This document shows, piece by piece, positions 1 to 9,235 of a DNA stretch of 64,000 nt. Made by a program: the position numbers and the translations under genes. Every line of letters starts with the position of its first letter. The first letter of the stretch is position 1. The notes beneath the pieces are model-generated. The model was not told the origin of the DNA. It saw only the letters and a program-made list of their open reading frames with translations, and made no database searches. The DNA comes from Nitrospira sp. (GTDB taxonomy: Bacteria > Nitrospirota > Nitrospiria > Nitrospirales > UBA8639): NCBI GenBank assembly GCA_011523385.1, contig WTGX01000025.1, positions 142,994 to 206,993 on the forward strand, written 5' to 3'.

Positions 1-50
1 ACGACCAACAACAGAGCGAGGGTGCCGAAGACCTGCATTTCTGCGCCCAT
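1..50 (-). CDS. N-terminal fragment of a probable membrane or secreted protein (partial)
   Basis: The minus strand opens an ATG at 50 and reads off the left edge. The visible residues (MGAEMQVFGTLALLLV) form a hydrophobic start typical of a signal sequence or first membrane helix. A perfect GGAGG lies at 59-63, eight bases before the ATG, which supports a real start. Function cannot be told from 16 codons. It lies downstream of and in the same direction as the sigma factor gene, with about 170 bases between them. Confidence 0.5.
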   Translation of the reverse strand, partial: MGAEMQVFGTLALLLV

Positions 51-220
51 GAGGAGACCCTCCTTTCGACCCGTATGAACAAGGGCAAGGAATACCGGAA
101 CTGTAACACAAATCAGGAGGGAATGGCTCGAAATTCAATCGGAATTGTCGGATGACGCCTTCGGCTAATCCAACCTGCCGACTCGGAACGACAAATTGTG
201 GCGGCGTTTCATGTCAACGG

Positions 221-1717
221 TCAATTCATTTCCGCGAGACCTTGCAGCATTTCCAGGCATTGCGGTTGGCGCAATTTCCTGAGAGCGGACGCTTCAATTT
301 GGCGAATGCGTTCCCGGGTCACGCCGAAATCTTCGCTGATTTCTTCCAGGGTATGACCTTTGGCAAATCCGATCCCAAATCGTTTTTTGATAATGTACTC
401 CTCCTTCGGTGTCAACACGCCCAAGGCCTTCCCTACCTGGCGTCGCGTGTCATACCGTAGGGCAGCCGCATATGGAGGAGACACGGTCAGATCCTCAAGC
501 AGATCGCCCAATCGGGTGTCTTCAGAATCACCCACGGGGGTTTCCAACGACACGGGCTCTTTAAAATATCCCCTCATTTCCCGGGTCTTCTCCTCTGATA
601 AGTCCAGGTGTTCGGCCAACTCCCGAACGGTGGGCGGACGCCCGTAGCGTTGCACCAATCGTATCGAGGCCTTGTTCAATTTTTGCACGGATTCATGCAT
701 ATGAACCGGAACCCGGATCGTACTGGCCTGATCGGCGATGGCGCGCATCATGCGTTGTCTGATCCACCACGTCGCATAGGTGCTGAACTTGTACCCGCGT
801 TGATATTCGAATTTGTCAACGGCCTTCATCAGGCCGATATTCCCTTCTTGGACGAGATCCAAAAATTGAAGACCTCGCCCCATGTAATGCTTGGCCACAC
901 TTGCCACCAATCGCAAATTGGCTTGAATCAGCCTGGTCTTTCCGTCTTCGATGGTTCGCTCGGCCCGTTCGATTCTTTCGACGTGTTCCAGGAACATGGA
1001 AATGGGCATGAACAGGACATTGCGCTCGATATGCTTCACACGATCCCGGATTGCATCAATCGCATCCCGTGACCCCGAACGAAGATCGTTCCCCAGGGTT
1101 TTGATCTCGGATAGGAGTTGTCCCTGATATTCATCGGTCAAATGTAACGCCCGGACCCGGTCGACAATGCGTTGTTGCACAGAGTTCACGGGTTTCAGGA
1201 CGCGAGAAGCACCTGCCGGTTCAGCACATTGTTCCCGGTAATACGTTCGCAGAGATTTTGAAGCTCGCCGGATGGCCGACAATCCTCTCAAAGTCTGATT
1301 CCGTACGTTCTCCTGTTCTTGCTCCGCAGCTTCAACGTCCTGCTCGCCAACGCCACGCTCAAGGCTCAGCACCGCAGACACGGAAATTTCGCGTCGCTGC
1401 AAAGCAACACGGAGTGACTCCAAGCGATCGAACACCAAGGGGAGTCCGTAAACGGCTTGTCGCAATTCAGCCTTTCCTGCTTCGATTTGTTTGGCAAGCA
1501 CCACTTCCTCTTCCCGCGTCAATAAGGGCACCTTGCCCATCTCCTTCAAAAACACCTGGATCGGGCCATGCGTCCCTTCTTCCTTCTCCGGAACACTCTT
1601 ATTCACCGGCCGTGAAGAAACTTGCCGAACACCATCCGGGAATGCTGGCACACCCAAGGACGAGGTTACTTGAGCATTGTCCGGTTCTGTGACATCGGAT
1701 AACGGAACTTGACGCAT
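221..1717 (-). CDS. rpoD: RNA polymerase sigma-70 family factor, RpoD/SigA type
   Basis: This 498-residue protein directs RNA polymerase to promoters. Seen in the sequence: region 1.2 ([20 protein letters not shown], about residue 52), a long non-conserved segment, region 2 with the core-binding and -10-recognising stretch (about 262-330, including [19 protein letters not shown] and TYATWWIRQ), region 3, and the region 4 helix-turn-helix ending in [18 protein letters not shown]. There is no acidic region 1.1, so the protein is shorter than E. coli RpoD (613 residues). The non-conserved insertion and strong region 2/4 match favour a primary sigma over RpoS or RpoH, but a window alone cannot exclude a second group-1/2 factor. 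The start at 1717 has only a weak AGAG ribosome site. A small zinc-ribbon gene lies 43 bases upstream on the same strand. Confidence 0.9.
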   Translation of the reverse strand: MRQVPLSDVTEPDNAQVTSSLGVPAFPDGVRQVSSRPVNKSVPEKEEGTHGPIQVFLKEMGKVPLLTREEEVVLAKQIEAGKAELRQAVYGLPLVFDRLESLRVALQRREISVSAVLSLERGVGEQDVEAAEQEQENVRNQTLRGLSAIRRASKSLRTYYREQCAEPAGASRVLKPVNSVQQRIVDRVRALHLTDEYQGQLLSEIKTLGNDLRSGSRDAIDAIRDRVKHIERNVLFMPISMFLEHVERIERAERTIEDGKTRLIQANLRLVASVAKHYMGRGLQFLDLVQEGNIGLMKAVDKFEYQRGYKFSTYATWWIRQRMMRAIADQASTIRVPVHMHESVQKLNKASIRLVQRYGRPPTVRELAEHLDLSEEKTREMRGYFKEPVSLETPVGDSEDTRLGDLLEDLTVSPPYAAALRYDTRRQVGKALGVLTPKEEYIIKKRFGIGFAKGHTLEEISEDFGVTRERIRQIEASALRKLRQPQCLEMLQGLAEMN

Positions 1718-1760
1718 ACGACAATCTCTACGAGTTTACAATGATCGATTCCCCGGACGA

Positions 1761-1937
1761 TTATGCAGCTTGTGAAGCAGGTTTCCTGGAGCCCAGTCCA
1801 GCCGATTGTTTTGCCGCTTTCGGATAGACCGTTTCCCCGCAATTCAAACACCGTAAGGTCTCAATACGAAGAAACGGGCCATCCGGATCATAAAAATGAT
1901 CCCGAATCATAAATCCCTCACATCGTGGACATTTCAT
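1761..1937 (-). CDS. small zinc-ribbon protein (58 aa)
   Basis: A short ORF on the minus strand encodes 58 residues with two CxxC knuckles: CPRC at residues 3-6 and CLNC at 30-33, spaced as in a treble-clef or rubredoxin-like zinc ribbon. A Lys/Ser/Ala-rich tail follows. GGAGG lies about eight bases before the ATG at 1937, which is strong support for translation. Function is not known; similar tiny zinc ribbons often bind nucleic acid or partner proteins, but that is inference. It is 43 bases upstream of the sigma factor gene in the same direction, so the two may be co-transcribed. Confidence 0.7.
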   Translation of the reverse strand: MKCPRCEGFMIRDHFYDPDGPFLRIETLRCLNCGETVYPKAAKQSAGLGSRKPASQAA

Positions 1938-1940
1938 CTG

Positions 1941-2268
1941 GCATCCCTCCTTGGTCTCGACTGCTCCCGAATATCAAGGAACGGTCTCTCATGGATTGTT
2001 CCGCAACGTACCGTGCGTGTTTATGTTTTCATTCATAACCCGTTTTTGCAGCAAATCAAGGGCTCGGCCCCAGAAAGAATCAAAACCCTTCTGGTTTCCC
2101 CTTTTCCATAACTAACGTAATTATTTGATTATAAAAGGAAACCATATAGAGATTGCAGGTCGGGCAGATCGGATTAGCGAAGCGTAATCCGACAAGAAAT
2201 CCCCGAAGTGAACATTGACAAGCCCCCCCTAGCCGGGCCCGGAACCGGTTTGCTAGTATGCGTGTCCC
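1941..2268. other. intergenic region with REP-like palindrome
   Basis: About 330 bases separate the divergent zinc-ribbon and ychF genes. The stretch is AT-rich around 2040-2150 and probably holds promoters for both sides, but no clean -35/-10 pair stands out. The only clear structure is an imperfect palindrome at 2170-2191 (CGGATTA...TAATCCG) of the same type as the one at 4265-4288. No coding sequence is seen. Confidence 0.5.
2170..2191. repeat. intergenic palindrome, type CGGRTTA-N8-TAAYCCG
   Basis: Arms CGGATTA and TAATCCG flank an eight-base centre (GCGAAGCG). A second copy lies at 4265-4288 (CGGGTTAGCC...GGCGTAACCCG). Elements of this shape are common dispersed intergenic repeats in many bacteria; no function can be assigned here. 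Confidence 0.6.
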
Positions 2269-3339
2269 ATGGAAATCGGCATTGTCGGACTTCCCAACGT
2301 TGGCAAATCGACGATCTTCAACGCGCTGACGTCGGGAGATGCGACCGCGTCGAACTTTCCGTTTACCACCATCGAAGCGAACCTCGGCGTCGTCCCCGTT
2401 CCCGACTCCCGGCTGGACCGCCTCACGGAACTGTTCAAACCGCAAAAGACGACTCCCGCCTTCTGCCGGTTCGTTGACATCGCCGGCCTGGGCAAAGGCG
2501 CTGCGCAAGGCGAAGGGCTCGGCAACAAATTCCTGGCCCACATCCGGGAAGTCGACGCGATCCTGCACATGGTTCGTCTCTTTCAGAATGCCAATGTCGA
2601 ACACACATTGGGCGACGTTGACGCGCAGCGGGACATCGACGTCATCGAAACCGAATTGATGCTGGCAGATCTCGAAAGCGTCACGAAACAATTCGACAAA
2701 ATCTCGGGCAAGGCCAGAACCGGAGATACGGCGGCGAAAGACACGTTGGAATTACTCCATATCCTGAAGCGTGGACTCGAAGAAGGCAAACCCGCGCGGA
2801 CACTCGGACTTGCTCCCGAGAGTCTCAAACCGTTCTTCCTGCTGACCGCCAAACCCGTCCTGTACGTCGGGAATACTGACGAGCACACGGACCCGGCCGT
2901 GATGGAAGCGTTTCAAGCTTGTATCCAAAAACTTGACGCGGAATCGGTCGTACTCTGCGGCAAACTGGAAAGCGAATTGGCCGAGCTGTCAGGCGAGGAC
3001 CGCAACCTGTTCATGGCTGACCTGGGCATGCAACACAGCGGCCTGGAACGGGTCATCGTGGCTGCGTACAACACGCTGGGACTCTGCTCGTATTTTACCG
3101 GAGGCCCCAAGGAAGTCCGGGCGTGGACGATCCCCATGGGAGCCAAAGCACCTCAAGCCGCCGGCGTCATCCACTCGGACTTCGAGAAAGGATTTATCAA
3201 AGCCGACGTGTACGGCTTCACGAACCTGGATCGCTACGGGTCAGAGCAAACGCTGCGGGAAAAAGGCCTCATCCGGTTAGAAGGCAAGGACTACGTGGTC
3301 AAAGACGGCGACGTGTGTCACTTCAAGTTCAACGTGTAG
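2269..3339 (+). CDS. ychF: redox-regulated ATPase YchF (Obg-family P-loop protein)
   Basis: The 356-residue length is close to the family norm (E. coli YchF has 363). YchF binds ribosomes and hydrolyses ATP rather than GTP. Seen: a G1 P-loop (GLPNVGKST, about residue 6), switch I region (FPFTTIEANLGVVPVPD), G3 (DIAGLGKGAAQGEGLG), a coiled insertion around residues 120-190, NTDE in the G4 position where family members have NxxE, and a C-terminal TGS domain (about 275-356). It is transcribed alone. No clear ribosome site precedes the ATG at 2269, but the conserved MEIGIVGLPNVGKS start makes the choice secure. Confidence 0.95.
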   Translation: MEIGIVGLPNVGKSTIFNALTSGDATASNFPFTTIEANLGVVPVPDSRLDRLTELFKPQKTTPAFCRFVDIAGLGKGAAQGEGLGNKFLAHIREVDAILHMVRLFQNANVEHTLGDVDAQRDIDVIETELMLADLESVTKQFDKISGKARTGDTAAKDTLELLHILKRGLEEGKPARTLGLAPESLKPFFLLTAKPVLYVGNTDEHTDPAVMEAFQACIQKLDAESVVLCGKLESELAELSGEDRNLFMADLGMQHSGLERVIVAAYNTLGLCSYFTGGPKEVRAWTIPMGAKAPQAAGVIHSDFEKGFIKADVYGFTNLDRYGSEQTLREKGLIRLEGKDYVVKDGDVCHFKFNV

Positions 3340-3422
3340 GGCTTCTTTCCGTATTACCGGTTTTGCATTTCCCTTCACTGACCTGCCTGGCCCCTTTCTT
3401 CCGAACCAGCCCTACTTTCTCT

Positions 3423-4022
3423 CTATAACACCGTCTCCGGACCCTTCGGTCTCCACGCCCTGGCCAAGGCTTCGGCTTCCGCGATCTGCGCGGGCGTCAT
3501 CTCCTGTTCCAGCATGGCCAAGGCTTCCAGCGCCGGGTCCATTCCCTGTTCCGCCGCAAGGAAGGCCCATTGATACGCCTGGATGTAATCCTGCTTAACA
3601 CCCTCACCCTTATAGAACATCAGGCCGACGTGATTCTGCCCTGCCGCGTTCCCCTGCTCCGCCGCCCGCAAGAACCACCGAAAGGCCTTGGTGTAATCTT
3701 TGGGAACTCCCAGGCCATAACGGTAGAGTAAGCCCAGGTTATTTTGCGCGCTCGCATGGCCTTGGTCAGCCGCCAGCCGATACCAATAGCGAGCCTGCTC
3801 GAAATCCTGCGCAACGCCCTGTCCCCATCGATACATGTATCCCACCATGTTTTGGGCCTCGGCATTTCCCCGGGAAGCCAGCGGAGCCCATTCCCTCATC
3901 GCGGTTTCGTAATCCTGTTCGAGATAGGCGTTTTCACCCAGACCGAAATCCGCCCAGGCCGGGCAGCTACCGGCCAGCACCCACCCGATGGCGAAAGCCA
4001 TGATTCGGAACATGTTCTTCAT
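3423..4022 (-). CDS. secreted Sel1-repeat (SLR) protein
   Basis: The 199-residue protein starts with a Sec signal peptide (hydrophobic residues about 5-22, cleavage near CPAWA-DF). About four Sel1-like repeats of 36 residues follow, with the usual pattern of A..G...A...LG..Y..G.GV..DY..A..W (for example YRWGQGVAQDFEQARYWYRL and YRYGLGVPKDYTKAFRWFL). SLR arrays bind partner proteins, usually in the periplasm, so a scaffold or signalling role is likely; the specific role is unknown. AAGGAG sits before the ATG. It converges on ychF. Confidence 0.85.
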   Translation of the reverse strand: MKNMFRIMAFAIGWVLAGSCPAWADFGLGENAYLEQDYETAMREWAPLASRGNAEAQNMVGYMYRWGQGVAQDFEQARYWYRLAADQGHASAQNNLGLLYRYGLGVPKDYTKAFRWFLRAAEQGNAAGQNHVGLMFYKGEGVKQDYIQAYQWAFLAAEQGMDPALEALAMLEQEMTPAQIAEAEALARAWRPKGPETVL

Positions 4023-4210
4023 CGTGTTCAGCTCCTTGCGGTTCTCATTCCTGTACGTGATCAGTCATTCGTTGACCATTTTCACTGCCTCCTTCCGTCA
4101 CTCCCGACGCCTGTCCCCGACCCCCGATTACAAACGTCGAGGGCAGGCTGTTTTTAATCGGGGATCTAATCGGGAATCCAGTGTCTTTCTCTTTACTGAC
4201 GAAGAAAAAC

Positions 4211-4241
4211 CCCTGGATCCCCGATCGGGGTCGGGGATGAC
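4211..4241. repeat. intergenic palindromic repeat CTGGAT(T/C)CCCG...CGGG(G/A)ATGACAG
   Basis: The segment begins CCTGGATCCCCGA and ends TCGGGGATGACAG, giving a stem of about nine pairs. Related elements lie at 14075-14103 and 54880-54913, all in spacers. This is a widespread class of dispersed bacterial repeat. Confidence 0.6.
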
Positions 4242-4264
4242 AGATAAAACAAAGTCGCGTAGGC

Positions 4265-4288
4265 CGGGTTAGCCGCAGGCGTAACCCG
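4265..4288. repeat. intergenic palindrome, second copy of the 2170-2191 type
   Basis: CGGGTTAGCC and GGCGTAACCCG form an almost perfect stem with a short loop. The element sits in the spacer before the 4414-5695 gene pair. Confidence 0.6.
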
Positions 4289-4413
4289 ACACCCCACCTT
4301 GTTCCTCTCGGCTTACCCGTTTCGTTAGTATACTCCAAATCTGTGACCGCTTGCTTTTACTCTTTACTCATCGTGCCGGGAATGGCATAAAGAAGAACCT
4401 TGGAGGCCGGCAT

Positions 4414-4728
4414 ATGTCCATACGTATCCACGCCGAAGCCCTGTACGATTCGCTGAGAGCCGTATTGGGCAACCATGATCCTGACCAGGTACGGACCAGG
4501 CTGGAGAAGGAACTTCGTCATATGATACCCAACTGGAGCGACAGGATTCCGGACTGTCCGGGATGGTATTGGTTCAAACCGCAAGGCGTCGCCGAACCTC
4601 AACTCCTCCTTGTGGATCATGGCCGTATCGACACCAAACTCATGGCTGATTTGGGCCTCCCGAATAATCTGGTCGACGTTCAACGCGTGAAAGGACTTTG
4701 GGCCGGACCCCTGCTGCCTCCCACGTAA
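4414..4728 (+). CDS. hypothetical protein (104 aa)
   Basis: No family is recognised. The protein begins MSIRIHAEALYDSLRAVL, is soluble, and has a charged first half, a WYWFKP stretch in the middle and a proline-rich end. The start at 4414 is chosen because GGAGG lies at 4402-4406 with seven bases of spacing; a longer in-frame start at 4351 has no ribosome site. Its stop is one base from the next ATG, so it is very likely translated with the DUF2891 gene. Confidence 0.65.
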   Translation: MSIRIHAEALYDSLRAVLGNHDPDQVRTRLEKELRHMIPNWSDRIPDCPGWYWFKPQGVAEPQLLLVDHGRIDTKLMADLGLPNNLVDVQRVKGLWAGPLLPPT

Positions 4729-4729
4729 G

Positions 4730-5695
4730 ATGACGTCCGGCCACGAAGACCTATCACCCGCTTCCTGGGAATCGTTCCGTGCATCACGACTCGACTACCT
4801 GTCCGCCCTGGCCGTGCCCATAGCCGAAGGTATCACGCGCCGGGATACAACCCATCCCGCATTTTGCGGTTGTATCGACTGGCATTCCTGTGTCCACGGA
4901 CACTATGCCTTATGTACCCTGTCCCGATTAACCGGAGAGTCAGGGTGGAATGATCTGGCGGATTCTTTGCTCATCCCTGAAAAACTGGAGCAGGAACTGG
5001 TCTGCATACGAAACGGTGGACTGAACGAGGAACTTCCCTATGGATACGCGTGGTTTCTGAAACTTGCACAAGATCGCCAGCGCTTTTTTCAGAAAGACGA
5101 CTTGCAACCGATCGCCGGCGAACTGGCGCAGCGGCTCGCACAATGGCTCTTCTCCCTATCCCGCGATGACATCGTGACATATGCCCGAAACCGCGCCTAT
5201 GGCAACGTTTCCTGGGCCGTGTTGAATCTATGGGAGTGGGCCCAATGGAACCAAGATCCAGAGTTGATTGACGCCCTATCCGTGTTTACACGAGAGCAAT
5301 TACTGCCCCTCGATCAGGCTCTTCCCCCTTCCTGGGACCACCTGACAGATGAATTCTTCCCGGCTGCCCTGCAACGGACAAGAGCGATTCTCGCCATCCT
5401 GCCTCGCAACGAGTCGAACGCCTGGTTGAGCACGTACCTTGCAGAAGACTTGGAGTTGGAACCCGTCCGCCATCCGGCTTCTCCGCATTCAGCCGGACTC
5501 AATTTCAGTCGGTGCTGGGGGCTGTGGGAGCTTTTTCAGCACACAAGAAATCCCGTCTATCGCGACCAATACATACGGCACTTTGCCACGCACGTGAACC
5601 ATCCAGAATATTGGCGCGACAATTACAAAGCATACGGTCATTGGGTCGCCCAGTTTGGGGTCTATGCCCTCGCGCTCAGCATTGATAATCCTTAA
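4730..5695 (+). CDS. DUF2891 family protein
   Basis: The 321-residue protein carries the DUF2891 signature near the N-terminus: HPAFCGCIDWHSCVHGHYAL (about residues 42-61), then FSRCWGLWEL and GHWVAQFGVYAL near the end. The family is predicted to fold as an alpha/alpha barrel and is thought to be enzymatic, but I know of no established reaction. No signal peptide is seen, so a cytoplasmic location is likely. It follows the preceding small gene by one base and relies on translational coupling. Confidence 0.8.
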   Translation: MTSGHEDLSPASWESFRASRLDYLSALAVPIAEGITRRDTTHPAFCGCIDWHSCVHGHYALCTLSRLTGESGWNDLADSLLIPEKLEQELVCIRNGGLNEELPYGYAWFLKLAQDRQRFFQKDDLQPIAGELAQRLAQWLFSLSRDDIVTYARNRAYGNVSWAVLNLWEWAQWNQDPELIDALSVFTREQLLPLDQALPPSWDHLTDEFFPAALQRTRAILAILPRNESNAWLSTYLAEDLELEPVRHPASPHSAGLNFSRCWGLWELFQHTRNPVYRDQYIRHFATHVNHPEYWRDNYKAYGHWVAQFGVYALALSIDNP

Positions 5696-5801
5696 ACACC
5701 GCGCAGTCGTTCTTCTCGACGCGTCCCGGTTGACAATGGGTTTTGCCGGTAGGTAGAAATTCAGCTTTGCTAAAGGAGACGTTTTTTACGGAGTTCTGCT
5801 G

Positions 5802-6371
5802 ATGCCAATCAACGCGCTACGAAAACCGGGGGCGAAAATGAGCCTCAAGGAAGCACTCGAACGAGCCGAAAAGCTCAAACGCATGGCCGCGAGCAGCAAC
5901 CCCAACGAAGCGGCCGTGGCCGCGGCACGACTCAAAGCCTTTGACGTCGATGCCGCGCGCTCGCCTCAATCGAAAGATGCCAAATTCGAACCGGCAACGG
6001 TCATGGAAACCGGTGAGCACGGACCTTCCAATCAAAAAGTCGAAGTGCTCGATGAGTTACCCGTCATTCCCTACAAGGAATTGGGAGAATTGGAAGTGGA
6101 ACAGGCACCCGACACGTCGTCGGTGAATTGGGACGTGCTCCATGCCGAATTACTGGAACGGGCCCAGCAGATCGGCGCTCATGCCGTTATCGACATTCAA
6201 ATCAAGGGCACGATTCAGCAAAAAATCCTGGCCGGGATGGCGCTCAAATACCTGTCGCCGCAGGAAATCCTGGACATTCAAGCGGCCAACAAATTGGACG
6301 AAGACGAAAAAGCCTACAAGGAAGCCCAAAAGGAACGACGCGATGAAGACTGGGCTCCACCCGTCGGGTAA
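5802..6371 (+). CDS. hypothetical protein with DUF2786-like N-terminus and YbjQ-like segment
   Basis: The 189-residue protein starts with a helix resembling DUF2786 ([19 protein letters not shown], about 23-41). Its middle reads [20 protein letters not shown] (about 109-128), which resembles the GAdAVi core of YbjQ-like proteins. The C-terminus is a highly charged coil. Both resemblances are by eye only. A GGAG lies in a suitable place before the ATG at 5802. It precedes fumarase by about 80 bases on the same strand. Function unknown. Confidence 0.6.
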   Translation: MPINALRKPGAKMSLKEALERAEKLKRMAASSNPNEAAVAAARLKAFDVDAARSPQSKDAKFEPATVMETGEHGPSNQKVEVLDELPVIPYKELGELEVEQAPDTSSVNWDVLHAELLERAQQIGAHAVIDIQIKGTIQQKILAGMALKYLSPQEILDIQAANKLDEDEKAYKEAQKERRDEDWAPPVG

Positions 6372-6454
6372 GCGTCGAGCCGCCGGAATGCCCGTCCTCA
6401 GGTGCATTCCTCCAGTCAAGTGTGGCAAGATTCATTTTGGAGGAACGGCGCCGG

Positions 6455-8107
6455 ATGGAATTTCAATTTCAGGAGATCTTCAAACACGGGCCGGATACGA
6501 CGACGTATCGCAAGTTGACGTCGGACCACGTCTCCACGACCGTCTTCGACGGACGGGAAATCCTCACCGTTCAGCCCGAAGCACTCACACTCCTGGCGCG
6601 TGAGGCCATGGATGACATCGCGCATTTACTGCGAGCGAGCCATCTCAAACAATTGAGCCACATTCTTGACGACCCGGAAGCTTCGGAGAACGATCGCTTC
6701 GTGGCGTTGGAACTGCTGAAGAATGCCAATATTGCCGCCGGACGGGTGCTGCCGGGATGCCAGGATACCGGCACGGCGATCGCCGTCGGATACAAAGGAC
6801 AGCAGGTGTTCACCACGGGCCATGATGCCGAAGCGCTCTCATGCGGCATCTATGAAGCCTACGCGCAACGCCATCTGCGCTACTCGCAGATGGCGCCACT
6901 CGACATGTACACCGAAAAAAATACCGGCACAAACCTTCCGGCGCAGATCGAGCTCTATGCCGAACCGGGCTCGGAATACCGTTTCCTGTTTATTGCCAAA
7001 GGCGGAGGGTCGGCGAACAAAACCTTTTTATATCAGGAAACCAAAGCCCTGCTGAATCCGAAATCCTTGCGTTCTTTTGTCGCGGAGAAAATCCGCACAC
7101 TCGGCACCTCGGCCTGCCCGCCCTACCACCTGGCCTTGGTCATCGGAGGCTTGTCCGCGGAATTCACCTTGAAAACCGTCAAACTCGCGAGTTGCCACTA
7201 CCTCGATGACCTCCCGACTTCCGGAAACGATTTGGGTCGGGCGTTTCGTGACCTCGACTTCGAACAGGAAATTTTGAAACTCTGCGTCGAAACCGGAATC
7301 GGCGCCCAATTCGGCGGCAAATATTTCGCACATGACGTACGAGTCATTCGCCTTCCCCGGCATGGGGCGTCCTGCCCCGTGGGGCTGGGAGTCTCCTGCT
7401 CGGCCGACCGGCAAATCCTGGGCAAAATTACGAAGGACGGGATCTTCCTCGAACAGCTTGAAACGAATCCCGCGCAATACCTTCCGGACGTCAGTGAACA
7501 AGACCTGCACGAACAAGTCGTCGGGATCGACCTGAACCAGCCGATGCCGGCCATCCTCTCGGAGTTGCGCCAGCATCCGGTGGCCACTCGATTGTCGATG
7601 ACCGGACCCATTGTCGTCGCGCGGGACATCGCCCACGCCAAGCTGAAAGAACAACTGGATGCCGGCAAAGGTCTCCCCGAGTACTTCAGGAATCACGTTG
7701 TCTATTACGCCGGTCCCGCGAAAAAACCCGAAGGCTATGCCTCGGGTTCTTTTGGCCCCACAACCGCTGGGCGCATGGACTCCTACGTCGATCAATTTCA
7801 ATCCGTCGGGGGCAGCATGGTCATGCTGGCCAAAGGTAACCGTTCCCGGCAGGTGCGCGAAGCCTGCCGCAAGTATGGAGGATTCTATCTGGGATCCATC
7901 GGCGGACCCGCCGCGCGACTGGCCGAACACAGCATCAAGAAAGTTGAAGTCCTGGAATTCGAAGAGCTTGGCATGGAAGCGGTGTGGAAAATCGAAGTCG
8001 AAGACTTCCCGGCCTTTATCGTCATCAATCACGAAGGCCGGGACTTTTACAACGACCTCGACGCGCGATGCCCATTGGTTCAACCTGACAAACCGGCAAA
8101 AACATAG
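6455..8107 (+). CDS. fumA: class I (iron-sulfur) fumarate hydratase
   Basis: This enzyme interconverts fumarate and L-malate in the TCA cycle using an oxygen-sensitive [4Fe-4S] cluster. The 550-residue single-chain form matches E. coli FumA/FumB (548). Three candidate cluster cysteines lie in conserved contexts: [29 protein letters not shown] and [16 protein letters not shown]. The N-terminal alpha domain and the C-terminal beta domain ([35 protein letters not shown]) are both complete. I chose ATG 6455 because GGAGG at 6439-6443 precedes it; an in-frame GTG at 6422 would add 11 residues. The [4Fe-4S] type suits low-oxygen or reductive carbon metabolism. Confidence 0.95.
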   Translation: MEFQFQEIFKHGPDTTTYRKLTSDHVSTTVFDGREILTVQPEALTLLAREAMDDIAHLLRASHLKQLSHILDDPEASENDRFVALELLKNANIAAGRVLPGCQDTGTAIAVGYKGQQVFTTGHDAEALSCGIYEAYAQRHLRYSQMAPLDMYTEKNTGTNLPAQIELYAEPGSEYRFLFIAKGGGSANKTFLYQETKALLNPKSLRSFVAEKIRTLGTSACPPYHLALVIGGLSAEFTLKTVKLASCHYLDDLPTSGNDLGRAFRDLDFEQEILKLCVETGIGAQFGGKYFAHDVRVIRLPRHGASCPVGLGVSCSADRQILGKITKDGIFLEQLETNPAQYLPDVSEQDLHEQVVGIDLNQPMPAILSELRQHPVATRLSMTGPIVVARDIAHAKLKEQLDAGKGLPEYFRNHVVYYAGPAKKPEGYASGSFGPTTAGRMDSYVDQFQSVGGSMVMLAKGNRSRQVREACRKYGGFYLGSIGGPAARLAEHSIKKVEVLEFEELGMEAVWKIEVEDFPAFIVINHEGRDFYNDLDARCPLVQPDKPAKT

Positions 8108-8369
8108 GCTCTTGCATACACAGAATCGATCCTGTGACGAACTCGTCCGTGGTGCTGTTGTCTTCTTGAAAAAAATGTGCTAACGTGTTTTCTCAAAGAT
8201 GGTGGCCTGTGTTGGCGTTTCGTTTAACAACGTGGCCATTTATTAATCGAGGTTGCAATCGGAAATCTGATCGAAAGCTGACCCAAGCCGCCTTTTCTCC
8301 AGTCGTGCTTCGGCCCTCCTTTCCTGTTTTTCGAGTGTAAATCCCCAATACTTTCAAAGGAGTTGTTTT
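8108..8369. other. long 5' leader region of the RRM gene
   Basis: About 260 bases without a convincing ORF precede the RRM gene. Long leaders are common for cold-inducible RNA-binding protein genes, so thermoregulated translation is possible, but no conserved structure is recognised. AAAGGAG stands before the ATG at 8370. Confidence 0.4.
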
Positions 8370-8678
8370 ATGCCGTTTAAAATTTATGTGGGCGGGTTGC
8401 CATATCCGACAACCGAAACGGAGTTGACCGATCTGTTTGTCCAACATGGCAACGTGGATTCGGCGAAAATCATTACCGATAAATACACCGGCCGGTCGCG
8501 GGGCTTCGGTTTTGTCGAAATGCCCTCGGAAGAGGAAGGCAAAGCAGCCATTGCGGCGCTGAACGGGACCCAATTGGACGGCCGTACGTTGACCGTGAAC
8601 CAGGCCCGGCCTCAAGAAGCAAGGGTCGGCGGCGGACGCGGTGGGTTCGGTGGTCGAGGCGGACGACACGACCGCTAA
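8370..8678 (+). CDS. RRM-domain, glycine-rich RNA-binding protein
   Basis: The 102-residue protein has one RNA recognition motif: RNP2 KIYVGGLPY at residues 3-11 and RNP1 SRGFGFVEM at about 46-54, with the aromatic residues that stack on RNA. A short Gly/Arg tail (GGGRGGFGGRGGR) follows. This is the standard bacterial Rbp class, often cold-induced and acting on mRNA in the cytoplasm. It is a single gene with a strong ribosome site, and a G/C-rich stem follows its stop. Confidence 0.95.
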   Translation: MPFKIYVGGLPYPTTETELTDLFVQHGNVDSAKIITDKYTGRSRGFGFVEMPSEEEGKAAIAALNGTQLDGRTLTVNQARPQEARVGGGRGGFGGRGGRHDR

Positions 8679-8699
8679 AACACGCCATGAGTGAGAAAA

Positions 8700-8720
8700 G
8701 GGGAGAGGCTTGAACCTTCT
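8700..8720 (+). terminator. stem-loop after the RRM gene
   Basis: GGGGAGAGG pairs with CCTTCTCCCC across a short CTTGAA loop. There is no run of T after the stem, so it may act as a 3' stabiliser or a weak terminator. Confidence 0.4.
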
Positions 8721-8769
8721 CCCCTCTCACCTCCCGTCCCACTATGCTGAATTCAAGGTCACTGATATC

Positions 8770-9069
8770 ATGACTCGTTTATCCCGCACAGTACTGGTAC
8801 TCGGGGTTCTGGCCTGTTTTCTGGTAATGGGTGGCGTGGTTTCCAGCCAGGCTGCTGCTCATTCCCTGCACCACACTCACCATAACGCAGCCACCCATTC
8901 GACGATTCTCTGCTCCCTGATGTGCGCAGCTGGCCAGGTGGTCAGCGTGGCCGAACCCGTTTTCGATGCTCCGCTGACCATTTTACACGCCCTGGAAGTT
9001 TCCATTGTTGATCCGGTCACACTCACCGTTCTCACGCTTCGCTTTTCTCGCGGCCCTCCCCGTTTCTAG
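8770..9069 (+). CDS. small secreted or membrane-anchored His-rich protein
   Basis: The 99-residue product begins with MTRLSRTVLVLGVLACFLVM, a signal peptide or anchor. It continues with a His cluster (HSLHHTHHNAATH, about residues 32-44) and LCSLMCAAG, followed by a second hydrophobic segment near the end. His/Met/Cys-rich small envelope proteins often bind metals, and the next two genes point the same way, but no named family is recognised. The start at 8770 puts the charged residues before the hydrophobic core; an upstream in-frame ATG at 8710 is less likely. Confidence 0.6.
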   Translation: MTRLSRTVLVLGVLACFLVMGGVVSSQAAAHSLHHTHHNAATHSTILCSLMCAAGQVVSVAEPVFDAPLTILHALEVSIVDPVTLTVLTLRFSRGPPRF

Positions 9070-9235
9070 TCTCAAGTCTTCCCTTTAATTTAATTCATTG
9101 CAACGTTTTTCCGTTGAAGGATAAACCTTCTACGGAAATGCCGTTCGTCACCATTTCTAACGGAGGACTTTATGCCTCGCTCTGAGGGATTGACACAATC
9201 AGTTTCATTCATGTTTTGCGAGAAGAGGTTTGCGC

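Noticed and set aside
152..1692. Four plus-strand ORFs over the sigma factor gene
   Set aside because: The minus strand encodes all sigma-70 regions; the plus frames have no homology or ribosome sites.
7028..8083. 351-residue minus-strand ORF
   Set aside because: It is antisense to class I fumarase, which has all family motifs; the minus frame has no recognisable domain.
8108..8369. Riboswitch or known cold-shock thermosensor in the RRM leader
   Set aside because: No recognised aptamer or cold-box sequence could be found by eye.
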